DNA from: Desulfobacterales bacterium CG23_combo_of_CG06-09_8_20_14_all_52_9
GTDB taxonomy: Bacteria; Desulfobacterota; Desulfobacteria; Desulfobacterales; UBA2156
Direction of reading: 5' to 3'
Assembly: GCA_002771315.1 (NCBI GenBank)
Contig: PCSF01000078.1
Span: 1-7,184, forward strand
DNA: 7,184 nt
Position numbers and translations under genes: made by a program
In this document: positions 6,095 to 7,184 of the stretch, one piece after another
Layout: every line of letters starts with the position of its first letter
Numbering within the stretch: the first letter of the stretch is position 1
Notes under the pieces: generated by a model
The model's database searches: none
The model's input: the letters and a program-made list of their open reading frames with translations, nothing else
Told to the model about the DNA's origin: nothing

Positions 6095-6762
6095 TTCAGA
6101 TATCCTATGACTGAAATGCCCCCCCGGACGCGATCCCCGACATGTACCCGAAGCGGCGTCGATTCCGGAAGGTACAGATCGACACGTGATCCGAAACGGA
6201 TCAACCCAAAGCGCTCGCCCCGAGCAAGCGCTTCATTTTCCCGAATTCTACATACAATACGCCGGGCAATGAGACCTGCCACCTGGACCACCGAGATCCA
6301 TCTTCCGCCTCTTGTCTCCACCAGGATCGCATTGCGCTCATTCAGACCCGATGCCTGGCTTCGATCGGCCGCCATGAAGGACCCTGTATTATATCGGATT
6401 TCTGCAATACGCCCCTCAAACGGCATCCGATTGACGTGCACGTCTAATAGTGACATGAAGATGCCGATCTTCTTACACGGCTCTGCGGAAAAAGGGCCTT
6501 TCGCGGCTGCTTCAATGGAGACAACGCGTCCATCCGCCGGAGCAACGATCACTTCCGACTCGACGGGATCTTTCCGATCCGGATCCCGGAAAAAATAGAC
6601 GATAAAAAGTGTCGTCATCAATCCAAGAATCGCCAAAATCCCGAATCCGATGAGAGCAAAACCTCCCGTCACCAGTGCCGCGATCAGTACAAACGGATAA
6701 CCGGAGCGGGCAATGGGAATGCGATTGCTTCGGATTCGATTTTGAATCGGTTGATACTCCAT
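6091..6762 (-). CDS. psd: Phosphatidylserine decarboxylase, short (archaeal-type) proenzyme
   Basis: Psd converts phosphatidylserine to phosphatidylethanolamine at the membrane, using a pyruvoyl group made by self-cleavage. The 223-residue protein is of the short type. It has one hydrophobic hairpin (about residues 23-57), then FFRDPDR at 58-63, APADGRV at 74-80, DVHVNRMP at 107-114 and GERFGLIRFGSRVDLYLP at 182-199. The processing site is Gly191-Ser192, Ser192 becoming the pyruvoyl group of the alpha chain; this RFGS form replaces the LGST motif of the long bacterial enzymes. The ATG at 6762 is followed by an IPIARSGYPF stretch typical of the family's N terminus, but no Shine-Dalgarno is visible before it. 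It overlaps pssA by 4 bases and lies 33 bases after the tsaB stop. Confidence 0.94.
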   Translation of the reverse strand: MEYQPIQNRIRSNRIPIARSGYPFVLIAALVTGGFALIGFGILAILGLMTTLFIVYFFRDPDRKDPVESEVIVAPADGRVVSIEAAAKGPFSAEPCKKIGIFMSLLDVHVNRMPFEGRIAEIRYNTGSFMAADRSQASGLNERNAILVETRGGRWISVVQVAGLIARRIVCRIRENEALARGERFGLIRFGSRVDLYLPESTPLRVHVGDRVRGGISVIGYLK

Positions 6763-6765
6763 ATC

Positions 6766-6799
6766 ATTATATCATATCTGAATCATTTTGTAGATTCAA
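6766..6799 (-). promoter_or_regulatory. Possible sigma70 promoter for psd-pssA
   Basis: On the minus strand TTGAAT (6794-6799) and TATGAT (6771-6776) are separated by exactly 17 bases, close to the housekeeping consensus; an overlapping TATAAT lies at 6766-6771 but is too far from the same -35. Transcription would begin within a few bases of the psd ATG, giving a nearly leaderless message, which fits the missing Shine-Dalgarno. A dyad, TGAATC-N8-GATTCA (6779-6798), sits in the spacer and could be an operator or chance. The site is AT-rich and so could be fortuitous. Confidence 0.4.
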
Positions 6800-7184
6800 T
6801 CCTTTTTTAATCTCGCGTTCATTTTTGGAATGCCGAAATTACCCGATACTTTTCTCACCTCGACACCACGAATATATAATGGAATGATGAGACTCGGATC
6901 GGCCATCTGATTTTGTCTAAGGGCCGCAAGCCCAAGCTGACCGAGAGCCGAGGCCCGAATGGCATGGTCTTCAGATTCCGGAAAATGAGCGATATCACCC
7001 TTCAATTCAAGAATCTTTTCCCTGTAACGGGATGCCCCTTCCCCGATAAAAATACAGGGCTCTTGGATGCCGGCGACTGCCGTTTCCGGTTCCCCTACCG
7101 ATTCTTTCATCTCTCGGATCAGGCTTCCTGTCGTAAAACGGCAGCGGGAAAAATAGACCTCTCCTTTCCGGGCATCCAGCATGG
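6796..7184 (-). CDS. tsaB: tRNA threonylcarbamoyladenosine biosynthesis protein TsaB, C-terminal part (start outside window)
   Basis: TsaB (YeaZ) partners TsaD and TsaE to transfer threonylcarbamoyl to A37 of ANN-decoding tRNAs. The frame runs off the right edge, leaving about 129 residues, so the N-terminal ASKHA half with its DTS motif is missing. Visible family features are MLDARKGEVYFSRC at the start (the LDAR..EVY motif after the first half), a PCIFIGEGASRYRE turn-strand in the middle, ASALGQLGLAAL in the late helix, and PLYIRGVEVRK near the end, matching the usual PxYLRxxxAE tail. The first ATG in the window is internal, since family members continue upstream of it. The TGA stop at 6796-6798 lies within the candidate psd promoter. 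Whether tsaB and psd are co-transcribed cannot be settled here. TsaD is a less likely alternative because its HxEGH-type metal motif and greater length are absent. Confidence 0.88.
   Translation of the reverse strand, partial: MLDARKGEVYFSRCRFTTGSLIREMKESVGEPETAVAGIQEPCIFIGEGASRYREKILELKGDIAHFPESEDHAIRASALGQLGLAALRQNQMADPSLIIPLYIRGVEVRKVSGNFGIPKMNARLKKD

Noticed and set aside
6107..6598. 163-residue open frame on the + strand opposite psd
   Set aside because: It is Arg/Ser/Pro-rich with no recognisable fold and is fully antisense to psd, whose motifs are complete.

Overview
The window looks like a piece of chromosome from a Gram-negative bacterium. My best guess is a sulfate-reducing Desulfobacterota (Desulfobacteraceae-like). 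The guess rests on the gene mix (archaeal-type phosphatidylserine decarboxylase paired with PssA, FolE2, a compact TtcA-like enzyme, a short omega subunit) and on a palindromic intergenic repeat with a GATGGCTTCGTAAAAA end, which I associate with that group from memory. No search was possible, so the taxonomy is inference. GC content is moderate and no integrase, transposase, tRNA, rRNA or CRISPR array is visible.

Layout: on the + strand, the 3' part of dtd (D-aminoacyl-tRNA deacylase, entering from the left edge) is followed after 11 bases by dacB, a D-Ala-D-Ala carboxypeptidase/endopeptidase of the PBP4 type. These converge on a long minus-strand series that reads from right to left: tsaB (entering from the right edge), psd, pssA, asd, greA, a 0.4-kb block of palindromic repeats, rpoZ, the ttcA-like gene and folE2. 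The dacB and folE2 stop codons overlap, so there is no intergenic space between the convergent units.

The minus-strand genes form several short blocks. psd and pssA overlap by 4 bases and encode consecutive steps of phosphatidylethanolamine synthesis. asd and greA are 11 bases apart, with the greA ribosome-binding site overlapping the asd stop. rpoZ, ttcA-like and folE2 are 21 and 4 bases apart. Functions cover tRNA modification (tsaB, ttcA-like), membrane lipid synthesis (psd, pssA), the aspartate amino-acid family and cell-wall precursors (asd), transcription (greA, rpoZ) and folate or other pterin synthesis (folE2). This is a housekeeping neighbourhood rather than an accessory island.

The only non-genic structure of substance is the 3261-3656 block between greA and rpoZ: two adjacent long imperfect palindromes sharing terminal inverted repeats, the second carrying a nested 48-base hairpin insert. 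I see no convincing undescribed system. The best leads are this repeat family, the TTG starts of rpoZ and greA, and a sigma70-like promoter so close to psd that its transcript would have almost no leader.
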